Positions 1 to 7,966 of a stretch of DNA of 21,263 nt are shown piece by piece (the first letter of the stretch is position 1; each line of letters opens with the position of its first letter). A program made the translations under genes and the position numbers. The stretch comes from a virus. The notes below the pieces were generated by a model. It had not been told where the DNA came from and made no database searches. It was given only the letters and a program-made list of their open reading frames with translations. The DNA lies in IMG/VR virus record IMGVR_UViG_3300027631_003017, positions 1-21,263 of that record; one strand, given 5' to 3'.

Positions 1-1122
1 TTAGCATCTACTGGTTATACTTTTAACACAGCAACTTTAAAAGCTTATTATGTTAGACCTAATCTTACAGCTACATCTATATCCTTAGCTTCTCAAACAG
101 TATCAGGAACATGGGTTTCTGGGGGATTTGTTGAAGTAGATCCAATTAATATGCCGGGGCTTTATAGATTTGACGTGCCTAATGAAGTTATAGCTTCTGG
201 TGTTTCTAATTCTATGTTACAAGTAGTGAATACAGCTAATAATGATAGAGTAAATATAAATTATAAATTCTTTGATTCACAAATATTAGATCTAACTCAA
301 GATGTTCCTACTACAAATGTTGATCAAACTGTTGGAGACGCTTTTAATGCAGCAAGAGCATATGGATTTGGTAAGTGGGCTATTAATGGTAAGAATCTAG
401 AATATTATAATTCAGATGGCTCTGTAGTTATTAAAACATTAGGACTTGATAATCCTAACTATCCAAAATCAAGAGGGTTCGCAGAAACTACCGATGGCTT
501 GATTTTAGATTTAAGAGCATATGATTTAAATTCTTATTCTGGATCTGGCAATTTATGGAATGATTTGAGTGATAGCAATTATGATTGTATCTTATATTAT
601 AATCCTACATTTGTATTAGATGCAGGTGGAGCTATTCAATTTAATGGGTCTCAAATAGGTGTATGTGAATTTGGTACTAATGTAACATTCACTCAATTTA
701 CTTATAATATCTGGGTTAAAATAACGCAAAATTCAGCACAATGGCAATCATTTATAAACGTTAATAATGACAATTTCTTATTGGCTGTAAATAATTTAGG
801 AATTAACTCATATAATCCCACTTATTATGCGGGTTATAACATACCATTGAATACATGGATCAATGTATGTCAAACTTATGTCCAAGGTACTGCTCCATTA
901 ATATATGTTAATGGTATTTTAATACACACAGCTACATCATCAAATTTAAGTTATACAGGGCAGAGATTTTCAATTGGTGCTGGTGTAACTAATACAGTGG
1001 GCCCAACTGCTGATGAATTTCTATATGGAAGAATATCAGAAATATTGATATACAATAAAAGATTATCTGCCATTGAAATATATAACAACTACATGGCAAA
1101 AAAATATCGATATGGCTTGTAA
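1..1122 (+). CDS. Phage tail fibre-type protein with C-terminal LamG-like lectin domain (5' partial)
   Basis: The frame is open to the first base, so the true start lies upstream; the first in-frame ATG (151) falls inside a conserved module and is not the start. Of 373 visible residues, about 1-158 form a module also found at the C-terminus of the next gene (motifs SGGFVE, PGLYRFD, QTVGDA, GFGKWAING, then a Y..DG..V.K...LD...P..R end). From about residue 160 a jelly-roll/LamG (concanavalin A-like) domain follows, recognisable from LDLRAYDLNSYSGSG, LWNDLSD, the central F.Y..WVK strand, an INVC..Y strand and the terminal GRISEILIYNKRLS signature. In phages such domains bind cell-surface glycans or decorate virions. 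It is probably a receptor-binding or decorating tail protein. It is followed 33 bases later by the beta-helix protein, probably in the same transcript. Family assignment is by motif recognition only. Confidence 0.85.
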   Translation, partial: LASTGYTFNTATLKAYYVRPNLTATSISLASQTVSGTWVSGGFVEVDPINMPGLYRFDVPNEVIASGVSNSMLQVVNTANNDRVNINYKFFDSQILDLTQDVPTTNVDQTVGDAFNAARAYGFGKWAINGKNLEYYNSDGSVVIKTLGLDNPNYPKSRGFAETTDGLILDLRAYDLNSYSGSGNLWNDLSDSNYDCILYYNPTFVLDAGGAIQFNGSQIGVCEFGTNVTFTQFTYNIWVKITQNSAQWQSFINVNNDNFLLAVNNLGINSYNPTYYAGYNIPLNTWINVCQTYVQGTAPLIYVNGILIHTATSSNLSYTGQRFSIGAGVTNTVGPTADEFLYGRISEILIYNKRLSAIEIYNNYMAKKYRYGL

Positions 1123-1155
1123 GGAACTGTCCCTGGATTTTAGAAAGATATATAT

Positions 1156-2814
1156 ATGGCAACTTATTATGTAAGAAATGATGGAAATGATGCTAATTCA
1201 GGATTAGGTTCTACTGCTGGATTAGCATGGAAAACATTAACAAAAGCATTAGGATCTACTGGTGTATCTTCCGGAGACACAGTTTATATCGCTCCAGGAA
1301 CATATAGAGAAAATGTTACAATCAACGGAACATATTCGTCAGAAACATTTATTATTGGAGACCCTAAAGCATTAAATTTCGCAGGATTACAAGCAAACGA
1401 AGTAAGATTGACAAATATGCTTAGTGGTGATAACTCTGCTGGAAGTGGTCAATTATTTACAGCTACAAATAAAAATAATCTTACATTTAGAGGATTAATG
1501 TTTGAAGTCTATAACGCAAATACAATAGGATTTACAAACTGTTTAAATTGTACTTTTGATAAATGTGTTTTTATAGGGTCAGGCCCAGATATCGGTAATG
1601 GCAACTGCTCTTCAGGACCTAATTTAGTTGTAAAGAATTGTATTTTTGAAAATATTGGAAACATAAATGCACCATATTCAGTAAATATCACATTTACTTC
1701 TGGAGCAACAATCGTCAATCCATTTACTGTAACTAATTGTTATGCTAAAGCTTATAATAATCCTGGATTTCCAACATTTTGTATGATTCAGAATGGTAGC
1801 GGAGCACCAGCTACAGTTTCTGGTGGATCAATTACTAACTGCACTGTAATGAATTTCGGATACGGTGGATTAATAAGATGCGAATATGGCGGAACTTCTC
1901 TTACTCCTGTTGTAGTTACTAATAATCTTCTTGTTGGCAATGGAACTTCAATGGCTGGGTCATCTACTCAGTTACAAGAAAATTATAATAGATTCATAGG
2001 CGGCCATAGTAGACAAGGGACAGTAGTACCCGGTGCAAATTCAGTTACTTTAAACTCTTCTATGGGTATTGATGGAGGATATAGAATCTTAAATGGCCTT
2101 TCAATCGCACATCCAGTTTCTCCTTCCACTACAAACTTATCCAATACTAGTGCTGGAACATCAACCAATGCTTTTGCTACAGATATGAACGGATTTACAT
2201 GGCCAAATGCTAATCCGGATATTGGTCCATTATCTTCAAGTAGTTTATCATCTATCAGTAATTATTTACCATTTTCAAACGTAACAACATCTTATAAAAT
2301 ACCTGCGGGAACAACAAGTTATAGCATCAATATTTATTTAGGATCAAAAGGTTTATTATTCAGTACTCCTACTCTTTCTGCATTTTATCTCAGAAAAGGT
2401 AGCAGTTTACAGAATATTACTTTAGCTTCTCAAACGACAGGAGGAGCTTTTGTTTCTGGAGGATTTGTTGAATTAGACGCTAATCTTCTTCCAGGATTTT
2501 ATAGATTTGATATTCCTAATGCAGCTTTAGCCAGCGGAACAACTTCTGTATCTTTGGTCTTTAAAGGAGCTGGACAATCTTATTCAAACTTAATTGAAAT
2601 AGACTTACTTCCTGTAGCTTTAGATATGAATCAGCCTGTTCCTACATCAAATACAGCTCAGACGGTGGGAGATGCATTAAACGCAGCTAGAGCACAAGGT
2701 TTCGGTAAATGGGCTATCAATGGAACAACCTTATCCTTATATGCTCCAGATAATACCACAGTAGTTAAGTCATTTACATTAGACTCAGCAAAATTCCCTA
2801 GCCAGAGAGCATAA
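1156..2814 (+). CDS. Tailspike/tail-fibre protein with parallel beta-helix and shared C-terminal module
   Basis: 552 residues. The N-terminus (YYVRNDGNDANSG, then W.TL..AL, GDTVYIAPGTYRENV) is the classic start of a right-handed parallel beta-helix of the pectate-lyase-like/DUF1565 type. It is followed by irregular beta-rungs with repeated N..F.NC, V.NC.F and TNC patterns to about residue 300. Residues about 375-552 repeat the module of the preceding gene (ASQT...FVSGGFVELD, PGFYRFDIPN, QTVGDALNAARAQGFGKWAING, ending FTLDSAKFPSQRA), an ending common in environmental phage tail proteins. A glycan-binding or depolymerising tailspike is likely, but no catalytic residues can be named from sequence alone. 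The start has only a weak ribosome site (AGAAAGATATATAT before ATG). The stop runs directly into a bidirectional terminator. Confidence 0.9.
   Translation: MATYYVRNDGNDANSGLGSTAGLAWKTLTKALGSTGVSSGDTVYIAPGTYRENVTINGTYSSETFIIGDPKALNFAGLQANEVRLTNMLSGDNSAGSGQLFTATNKNNLTFRGLMFEVYNANTIGFTNCLNCTFDKCVFIGSGPDIGNGNCSSGPNLVVKNCIFENIGNINAPYSVNITFTSGATIVNPFTVTNCYAKAYNNPGFPTFCMIQNGSGAPATVSGGSITNCTVMNFGYGGLIRCEYGGTSLTPVVVTNNLLVGNGTSMAGSSTQLQENYNRFIGGHSRQGTVVPGANSVTLNSSMGIDGGYRILNGLSIAHPVSPSTTNLSNTSAGTSTNAFATDMNGFTWPNANPDIGPLSSSSLSSISNYLPFSNVTTSYKIPAGTTSYSINIYLGSKGLLFSTPTLSAFYLRKGSSLQNITLASQTTGGAFVSGGFVELDANLLPGFYRFDIPNAALASGTTSVSLVFKGAGQSYSNLIEIDLLPVALDMNQPVPTSNTAQTVGDALNAARAQGFGKWAINGTTLSLYAPDNTTVVKSFTLDSAKFPSQRA
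2362..2811 (+). repeat. Shared tail-protein module (second copy; first copy 1-477)
   Basis: Bases 85-478 and 2421-2811 encode homologous protein segments. Both DNA and protein similarity are visible, for example the start TTAGCTTCTCAAAC in both copies and GTTGGAGACGCTTTTAATGC versus GGTGGGAGATGCATTAAACG. In the first gene the module is followed by a LamG-like domain; in the second it ends the protein. This is module shuffling between tail genes, and a potential recombination substrate for swapping receptor-binding tips. Confidence 0.75.
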
Positions 2815-2842
2815 AAGCCTCCTAAAAAGGAGGCTTTCTTTT
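2814..2842. terminator. Bidirectional intrinsic terminator
   Basis: A 9-bp stem AAAGCCTCC (2814-2822) pairs with GGAGGCTTT (2829-2837) around a 6-nt loop, with CTTTT after it on the plus strand and TTTTAT on the minus strand. It separates the convergent tail genes and the minus-strand operon ending at 2841. Confidence 0.9.
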
Positions 2843-3290
2843 ATTGTTGAGGCTTTTGTTTCTGCCAGTTATCCATTACAATTTGTCGTAATCTGTTATT
2901 AGCAAAATTCACAACTTTTTGATCTTTTGGATTCATTCTAGCAATACCACTAACTAGAATATTATATTTAGGATCTCTATCAGTAAGAGAGGTCAAATCA
3001 ATTCCATTTTTCTTAGCAATACCAGCAATTAAATCATTAGCTACTTGATCAACATTAATATTAGCGCTCAGGTTACTCATGTTACCGAGATCTCTATTTG
3101 TATTTAACATACTAGCATATTGAGCTTTTATAGAAGCTTTTTCCGGATCGCTTAGTCTAGCATCCCCGTAGGCTTGATTCATTACAGTATCCGCTCCAGT
3201 TTTATCACCTGACATAAGCATCTTTTTAGCGGTATTTATATAATATGCATAAGTAGTATTTACTTGTGAAACTTTAATCCATTTACTCAT
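2841..3290 (-). CDS. Small phage protein with MSKWIKV-type N-terminal tag
   Basis: 149 residues, family not recognised. It begins MSKWIKVSQ, the same opening as the gene at 4489-4866 and related to MWYKIAQ at 13677-14117. This is followed by a helical stretch INTAKKMLMSGDKTGADTVM that resembles the longer N-terminal tag seen elsewhere in the window. The rest is predominantly helical and polar, with no membrane segment or cysteines visible. It is the last gene of a four-gene minus-strand operon: its ATG lies 2 bases after the upstream TAA, with GGAT just before it as a ribosome site. The terminator follows at once. It is probably a minor virion or assembly protein, by context only. Confidence 0.75.
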   Translation of the reverse strand: MSKWIKVSQVNTTYAYYINTAKKMLMSGDKTGADTVMNQAYGDARLSDPEKASIKAQYASMLNTNRDLGNMSNLSANINVDQVANDLIAGIAKKNGIDLTSLTDRDPKYNILVSGIARMNPKDQKVVNFANNRLRQIVMDNWQKQKPQQ

Positions 3291-3292
3291 AA

Positions 3293-4486
3293 TTATCCGA
3301 TTACCACATTCTTTTCTCCATTAGTAATAATTACAAAAGGTTCTTCATGCACACTACTACCTTCGGATTCCATATTTAGCTTTTTAAATAATGGAGAAAT
3401 TTCTTTTTGTCTATCTACTCTTTTTTGTCTTCGTTCTGTTCCAATAGGTCTTTTATATTTTAATCCAATAACTAGACCTTCTCCTGGTATTTTTTCACCT
3501 TCAATATCATCAAGAAATCTAAGGTCATGTCTATCTCCATTAACAACTCTGTATGTCTTTCCATGATAGGTTAAAGTATCTGGAATTTGATCAAACACAA
3601 TAGCTACATTACCGCCTCTTTCAAGAAAGTTAAGAGCTTGTGATTTGTTTGATTCAGATCTAGAGAATGTCATATGATAGTTAGGATTAAATGGCTTGCC
3701 TGTATATGGATTTTGGCCTTTTAAATACATATCCATAAATTTAGGAACTTTAGTATAATCATAGAATGTTACATCAGAAAATTTTTCATGTAAATGTGCT
3801 GCTTCTTTAGCCCAGTTAATATCAGTGGTTCCGTTTAACCTAACTACTGGCTTTACATTTAAATCAAATACTGTATTTAGATTATGGCATAGGGATATTA
3901 AATTTCTAATATCTACTTCTAATATTTTATTTGAAAAATCTTTTGTTGCTGGATGAAACATTCTGCTAGTTTTCATTTCTCTACTAGCTTGAACATTATC
4001 AATCCCGCCTCTACCTGTGTGATAAATACAATCTTTTAAACATTGTGGAGAAGCATGTGTACAGGTTGTTTTAGTAGCATGAGGTGTATTATCTTTTTTA
4101 AACTTTTCCCATAATTGTGTTGTACTTAGACCTGATTTTTTATTCTCTAATTTATATTGATCAAATTCATCCATATTATAAATTTGAGATGCGCCTGGTT
4201 CAAGATATAAAATAGCTGTAATATAGCCTGATTTTAGTCCTTTAGGGGTTTTTGCATCATTTCCAACAGATAATAAATGGAATTTTGTAGCTTCTATTAA
4301 TTGATTTATTTTATTTAACTTTATAGGATCAATTTCATTATCAGATAAATCAGTATCAATATCATTACTAATCTCATCTAATTCTTCCGGTACATCTACT
4401 TGAGCTATTCTATTAAATACATAATCTGCATAAGAAAATAAATTCTTCTTTTCAATTTCTGCTAATTTTTTAAAAACAAGATGCAT
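3293..4486 (-). CDS. GP88-family phage protein with N-terminal tag
   Basis: 397 residues. After a tag-like N-terminus (residues 1-29, ending ADYVFNRIAQ) the body matches the phage GP88 ('gene product 88') family as I know it. Visible landmarks are NDAKTPKG, GYITAILYLEP, a Cys-rich patch THASPQCLKDCIYHTGRGG, VRLNGTTDINW, TFYDYTKVPKF, YHMTFSRSESN, NVAIVFDQ and DLRFLDD. Members occur widely in actinobacterial and other phages with no established biochemical role. The conserved Cys/His cluster suggests a metal or Fe-S site, which is inference. Usual members start near the NDAKT motif, so the first roughly 75 residues, including the tag and an acidic linker, look added on. It sits 2 bases downstream of the preceding stop, so it is translationally coupled within the 5147-2841 operon. 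Confidence 0.88.
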   Translation of the reverse strand: MHLVFKKLAEIEKKNLFSYADYVFNRIAQVDVPEELDEISNDIDTDLSDNEIDPIKLNKINQLIEATKFHLLSVGNDAKTPKGLKSGYITAILYLEPGASQIYNMDEFDQYKLENKKSGLSTTQLWEKFKKDNTPHATKTTCTHASPQCLKDCIYHTGRGGIDNVQASREMKTSRMFHPATKDFSNKILEVDIRNLISLCHNLNTVFDLNVKPVVRLNGTTDINWAKEAAHLHEKFSDVTFYDYTKVPKFMDMYLKGQNPYTGKPFNPNYHMTFSRSESNKSQALNFLERGGNVAIVFDQIPDTLTYHGKTYRVVNGDRHDLRFLDDIEGEKIPGEGLVIGLKYKRPIGTERRQKRVDRQKEISPLFKKLNMESEGSSVHEEPFVIITNGEKNVVIG

Positions 4487-4488
4487 GA

Positions 4489-4866
4489 TTATTTACTTTC
4501 GTTGTTAAGATCAATCGTACTACCAACAAATTTAATATTGTGATTATTTGATACATTAGATTTACCACCCGCATTTTCTGTATATGTGGTGGTGTTAGGT
4601 TTTTTATCAGGATTAGGTTCTTTTTCTTTTTTTCTTTTTTGGCGGATTCTAGTTTTACGTTCTTTATCTGTTAAGTTTTTCGCCTTATTAGCAGGGGTAC
4701 ATACAGGCTTTTTACCTTTTGATGTATCGCCTCTTCCACAAGGTTCATATCCCTTACCTTTTTTCTTAGGTCTTGAGACATCTACCCATTTTTCTTTAAA
4801 CCAATCTTTTAAATCAGCTTCTTTAGTGAATTCAGTATCTTCATCTACTTTAATCCATTTACTCAT
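4489..4866 (-). CDS. Small basic phage/viral conserved protein (WFKEKWVDVSRPKK motif)
   Basis: 125 residues, very basic. It opens MSKWIKV, matching the gene at 2841-3290. Residues about 22-95 carry a motif I know from many phages and large DNA viruses: DWFKEKWVDVSRPKKKG, EPCGRGDTSKGKKPVCTPANKA, then KRKKEKEPNPDKKPNTT. It resembles DUF5872-type proteins, although I am not certain of the accession. The two cysteines flanking basic residues could bind metal or nucleic acid; the role is unknown. The C-terminal 30 residues are Asn-rich and low complexity. AAGAG seven to eight bases before the ATG serves as a ribosome site, and the upstream gene ends five bases earlier. Confidence 0.8.
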   Translation of the reverse strand: MSKWIKVDEDTEFTKEADLKDWFKEKWVDVSRPKKKGKGYEPCGRGDTSKGKKPVCTPANKAKNLTDKERKTRIRQKRKKEKEPNPDKKPNTTTYTENAGGKSNVSNNHNIKFVGSTIDLNNESK

Positions 4867-4871
4867 GATAT

Positions 4872-5147
4872 TTAACTCTTTTTATAAGTTCCGCCTCTTT
4901 GTTTATAAAGGCGAACCAAAGCTGCAGATCCATAAGCAGAAGGCCAAATTTTAAATTTCTTCTTTACTTCTGATTTACAACGAGAATAAAGTTCTGGATC
5001 ATTAGGAACATTATTTTTCTTTGCTGGTTTCTTCTTTGCTATCTTTACAAATACATCTTGTAAATCATTAGCAACAACAATATTTCCATCATTTTCCAGT
5101 AATGTAATGATATGATTTAAATCATTGAGTAAGTTATTAGTATCCAT
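4872..5147 (-). CDS. Small phage protein: N-terminal tag plus WPSAYGSAALV domain
   Basis: 91 residues in two parts. Residues 1-38 are a clear N-terminal tag (LLNDLNHIITLLENDGNIVVAN, then LQDVFVKIAKK). Residues 48-91 (LYSRCKSEVKKKFKIWPSAY, then GSAALVRLYKQRGG) are a short conserved domain widespread in phages and large DNA viruses, of unknown function. It is the first gene of the 5147-2841 operon. Its leader ends AAATAAGTATG, identical to the leader end of the nitrilase gene at 19779, and no clear Shine-Dalgarno is present. The pairing of a common tag with a short basic domain supports a virion or assembly role, which is inference. Confidence 0.8.
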   Translation of the reverse strand: MDTNNLLNDLNHIITLLENDGNIVVANDLQDVFVKIAKKKPAKKNNVPNDPELYSRCKSEVKKKFKIWPSAYGSAALVRLYKQRGGTYKKS

Positions 5148-5184
5148 ACTTATTTTTTCTATGTAAAATTATTTGTAACCTTAT

Positions 5185-5213
5185 TTGACATTGCCATTAT
5201 ATTGGTATACAAT
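5185..5213 (+). promoter_or_regulatory. Sigma70-like promoter for the HNH gene
   Basis: A consensus -35 TTGACA (5185-5190) is followed by a 17-base spacer and -10 TACAAT (5208-5213). The predicted start is near 5220, leaving a leader of about 13 bases before the ATG at 5234. It is the only full consensus promoter I see in the window, which suggests direct recognition by host RNA polymerase and perhaps early expression. Confidence 0.8.
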
Positions 5214-5233
5214 ATGCTATCTGAAAGAATTTT

Positions 5234-5743
5234 ATGAACAGAGTATTATTACTTAATTTGGATTATGAACCTTTAAATATTTGTGATTTGCCTAGAGCTA
5301 TTAAATTGCTTATAAATGACAAAGCAGAAACATTACATTATAAGGATCATAAATATTTTTATTCTGGTAATGGTGATCGCTACTCAGTTCCTTCTGTCAT
5401 AAGATTAAAACACAATGTCCGCCGTAAACATAACACCAGCTTTAAAGTTAGTAGAGGTGGAATTTATGGCAGAGATAATTACACATGTCAATATTGCGGT
5501 ATTAGAAATATTGATTTAACTTTAGACCATGTTTATCCCAGGCATTTAGGTGGAAATCATACTTGGGATAATCTTGTCACTTGTTGTAGATCCTGTAATA
5601 TCAAGAAAGCTGGAAAAACGCTAGAAAAAAGCGGAATGAGACTACTTTCTAAACCTAACCTGCCTGTATATTCTTTTTATCATTTATTGTGCTCATATAA
5701 AGAAAAAGATAGCGAATATTGGGACTATTATTTGGTGAGATAA
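5234..5743 (+). CDS. HNH endonuclease
   Basis: 169 residues. Residues 85-88 (CQYC) and 118-121 (CRSC) give the two zinc-binding CxxC pairs. Residues 97-99 (LDH) supply the catalytic His, and W111-N113-L114 is the usual HNH 'WDNLV' segment, so all signature residues are present. The N-terminal 80 residues (VLLLNLDYEPLNI...RAI.LL..DKAE) match the extension of the common stand-alone bacterial/phage HNH family. Members are free-standing nucleases, some linked to packaging or homing. There is no sign of a surrounding intron. It has its own consensus promoter and ends in a strong terminator, so it is a monocistronic cassette inserted between two minus-strand operons. Confidence 0.92.
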   Translation: MNRVLLLNLDYEPLNICDLPRAIKLLINDKAETLHYKDHKYFYSGNGDRYSVPSVIRLKHNVRRKHNTSFKVSRGGIYGRDNYTCQYCGIRNIDLTLDHVYPRHLGGNHTWDNLVTCCRSCNIKKAGKTLEKSGMRLLSKPNLPVYSFYHLLCSYKEKDSEYWDYYLVR

Positions 5744-5744
5744 A

Positions 5745-5770
5745 AAAAGAGGACTTTTCAGTCCTCTTTT
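5745..5770. terminator. Bidirectional intrinsic terminator
   Basis: An 11-bp perfect stem AAAAGAGGACT (5745-5755) pairs with AGTCCTCTTTT (5760-5770) with a TTTC loop; A-runs and T-runs flank it. It serves the HNH gene and the convergent gene ending at 5784. Confidence 0.93.
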
Positions 5771-5783
5771 CTATTTATGCTTT

Positions 5784-6590
5784 CTATTCAAAATCATAGT
5801 CGCCGAGTTTTTCTCTTTGTAGTCTATCAACTGTATATGTTCTTACCATTGATAAATGGAATAATTCATCTTTCAAATCAGCCATAGTTTCTGGTATTTC
5901 AGTAGCTTTGAATGATGAATTGCTAACAAAGATAAATTCATCATCACCATACATTTCAGGCAATGACATTCCTTCTTCTTTTGCATCCATTAAAGACACT
6001 GCGACAGGAGCAACAGATATTTCCATCTCTCTACCGGCTCTTTTATAATGTTCAGCTATAACTCTTCCAAAACCATATGCATCAGATTCAGAAGAAAAGA
6101 CTAAATCTTTACCTTTGACATCTAAAATGTTTTCATTGATCATTAACAAGAATCCGAAATCACCAATATCTTCTATTCCGGAAGCTAAAGCATCTTCTAA
6201 TTCTTGAGTTTTGCGAGCATCTGATTCTGAACGCACCCATTCAACAATTAAAATATTTACTGGTATTCTGACAATTGTTAGATTTTCTAAACCAGTCATA
6301 GCTTTAACTTTTCCTCTTATTTCAGGAAGATCTTGATCAAAAGGTAAAGCTGCTAAATATTTTCCTTCATGCATTACTGGTTGATTAGTGGCAGCATTAA
6401 AAAATACAGGTGTCGGATGAATTATCTCATGAGGAGTATTGTCATCATCTTCTAAATCATCTTCGTCATCGTAATTTTCTTCATCATCTTGTGTTTGTGA
6501 TAAAACCAAGTTAAAAATATAATCTGATCTTTTATATTGACCAGTCTTATCTAAATTTGATGCTAGTTTAAGGTATTGCTTGTAATTCAT
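5784..6590 (-). CDS. Unknown phage protein with N-terminal tag and acidic linker
   Basis: 268 residues. Residues 1-35 are a typical copy of the recurrent N-terminal tag (YLKLASNLDKTGQYKRSDYI, then FNLVLSQTQD). A strongly acidic linker follows (EENYDDEDDLEDDD, about residues 37-50), then a mixed alpha/beta domain of about 210 residues that I do not recognise (for example TIVRIPVNILIVEWVRSESD and a conserved-looking GFGRVIAEHYK). There are no cysteines and no membrane segment. The arrangement tag, flexible linker, domain suggests the tag acts independently of the body. An 87-base gap separates it from the GIY-YIG gene. TAGAAT lies six bases before its ATG and could be a -10 box of a leaderless promoter. 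Confidence 0.8.
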   Translation of the reverse strand: MNYKQYLKLASNLDKTGQYKRSDYIFNLVLSQTQDDEENYDDEDDLEDDDNTPHEIIHPTPVFFNAATNQPVMHEGKYLAALPFDQDLPEIRGKVKAMTGLENLTIVRIPVNILIVEWVRSESDARKTQELEDALASGIEDIGDFGFLLMINENILDVKGKDLVFSSESDAYGFGRVIAEHYKRAGREMEISVAPVAVSLMDAKEEGMSLPEMYGDDEFIFVSNSSFKATEIPETMADLKDELFHLSMVRTYTVDRLQREKLGDYDFE

Positions 6591-6677
6591 TAAAATATTC
6601 TACTTTGTACTATTTTTAAAGTTTATAACTTGTTCTTTTGTCCATAGATGTTTTGCTGTCATATGGATGGTTAGATT

Positions 6678-7379
6678 TCAGCCGTCAAGATTGTCTTTAT
6701 CACAAATAGGGCAGGTATATCTTGGTCTGTTTAGAGCATTTTGGATATATACTTTTTTATCTGTTTTATTTTCATAAGGCTTAGATATGTTAATCAAACA
6801 ATACCCTGCACATGAGCCTTTTGAAAAAGTTTTATCTTGATTACTGATGAGAGTTTGATAATTGAGATTATTTTGTTCACAATATGTTCGTAAATTTAAT
6901 GCACTCAATTCAATAACATCATTATTTGGAGTTATCAAATGGTATAAAAATTTGGCATTTAAAATACTTCTAGATTTAGCACCACCTTTTGCATGCCATT
7001 CTTTTCCATATTTTTCAATTATAGCTTTACCGCCTTTTTTACCGGCATTACTTTGATGTTCTAAAAATGATTTATAATCATTTTGTTTCATTTCTTTCAA
7101 ATGATTTCCGCCGCCAAATGCCATATTGTAGGAATTTTTATCATTTACAACTTCAGCATTTACAACTTTTCTTTCGAGATCCCAAAGCTCTTCTGTAGTT
7201 TCGCATTGATATAAAATTTCTTTACTGAAATTTTCTTTGCCATATTTATTGATTGCATTGATAATTCCAATGCCACTCCCAAAATAATCATCATTTATAT
7301 TATCTGTTGAATGTCTTCCAATATAATATTTACCATTGATATTGTTAGTAATTTTATATAAATAATGAAACTTTCTCAT
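6678..7379 (-). CDS. GIY-YIG family endonuclease (putative homing endonuclease)
   Basis: 233 residues. The N-terminal catalytic module is clear: YLYKITNNINGKYYIGRHST carries the two short strands of the GIY-YIG fold (here YLY...YIG) with the following Arg, and the catalytic Glu is probably in the LERKVVNAEVV helix around residues 70-78. Y-F-G-S-G (residues 32-36) is typical of phage members. The C-terminus ends with CPICDK, half of a zinc ribbon, which may indicate a partial or degenerate DNA-binding tail. Its ATG overlaps the upstream stop by one base (TAATG), so it has inserted tightly into an operon of small tagged proteins, as free-standing homing endonucleases often do. The DNA target is not identifiable. 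Confidence 0.9.
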   Translation of the reverse strand: MRKFHYLYKITNNINGKYYIGRHSTDNINDDYFGSGIGIINAINKYGKENFSKEILYQCETTEELWDLERKVVNAEVVNDKNSYNMAFGGGNHLKEMKQNDYKSFLEHQSNAGKKGGKAIIEKYGKEWHAKGGAKSRSILNAKFLYHLITPNNDVIELSALNLRTYCEQNNLNYQTLISNQDKTFSKGSCAGYCLINISKPYENKTDKKVYIQNALNRPRYTCPICDKDNLDG

Positions 7380-7966
7380 TATTTACCCTTAAGATTGTCA
7401 GATACAGATCTCCCAGCTTCCCAATTGCGACATGACCACCAACGAGCTTTCCACTTTTTACCTGGATTGTCACAATTATGCCTGGCTCTGAAATTTTTTC
7501 TACGTTCTGGGTCGTCTCTTTTAATTTCCATGTCTGGCGAGCCAAAATTAACCTTAATGATATTACCCTTATCGTTCTTTACATAAACAGAGAACTTTTT
7601 AGGACCACCCGGAGTTCTGAAAGGCTTGTTTAGTTTCTTGCCATCATTTTTAGCAGCTGTTTTCTGACCAACAGTTTCTTCGCTGACTAAATAATCAGAG
7701 ACACCTTTTAGCATTTGAACAGCATTAGAAATTTTAGACTGTACCCAAGCCATCAAATTCCCTTCGCCATCTTCGCCCACTACATCTTCAATGCCTTCAA
7801 TAGCTCTTTTAGCAGTTTCCATTTCATTTCTGACCATATCGTATTCATGGTCCCAATCTTCATTAGCAAATTTGTTCATTGCTAAAGTAATTTTATCTGC
7901 TAATCTATGAGCACTATTATTATCTAATTCTAATGCTAAATCTGCTAAATCTTCAATAGTAGCCAT
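7379..7966 (-). CDS. Tagged phage protein with RARHNCDNPG/WWSCRNW C-terminal motif
   Basis: 195 residues. Residues 1-35 are an N-terminal tag (IEDLADLALELDNNSAHRLA, then DKITLAMNKFANED). The middle is helical. The C-terminal 75 residues carry a motif I recognise from many T4-like and other large phages: KFSVYVKNDKGNIIKVNFGS, DPERRKNFRARHNCDNPG and KARWWSCRNWEAG. The His/Cys pattern suggests a small metal-binding fold. I associate this motif with head or assembly-related phage genes, though its function is not established. The start follows the upstream stop directly, with CGGAAG as ribosome site, so the gene is cotranscribed with 7967-8269. The GIY-YIG endonuclease sits directly downstream. 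Confidence 0.82.
   Translation of the reverse strand: MATIEDLADLALELDNNSAHRLADKITLAMNKFANEDWDHEYDMVRNEMETAKRAIEGIEDVVGEDGEGNLMAWVQSKISNAVQMLKGVSDYLVSEETVGQKTAAKNDGKKLNKPFRTPGGPKKFSVYVKNDKGNIIKVNFGSPDMEIKRDDPERRKNFRARHNCDNPGKKWKARWWSCRNWEAGRSVSDNLKGK

Noticed and set aside
4586-4954. Plus-strand frame opposite the basic small protein
   Set aside because: It is the complement of a Lys-rich gene, giving an artificial Phe/Leu/Ser-rich product.
5234-5743. Intron-borne homing of the HNH gene
   Set aside because: The flanks are two complete, differently oriented operons with their own terminators; there is no split gene or intron core.
7354-7586. Frames on both strands overlapping the RARHNCDNPG gene
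   Set aside because: They lie in other frames of a gene with a recognisable conserved motif and have no start signals.
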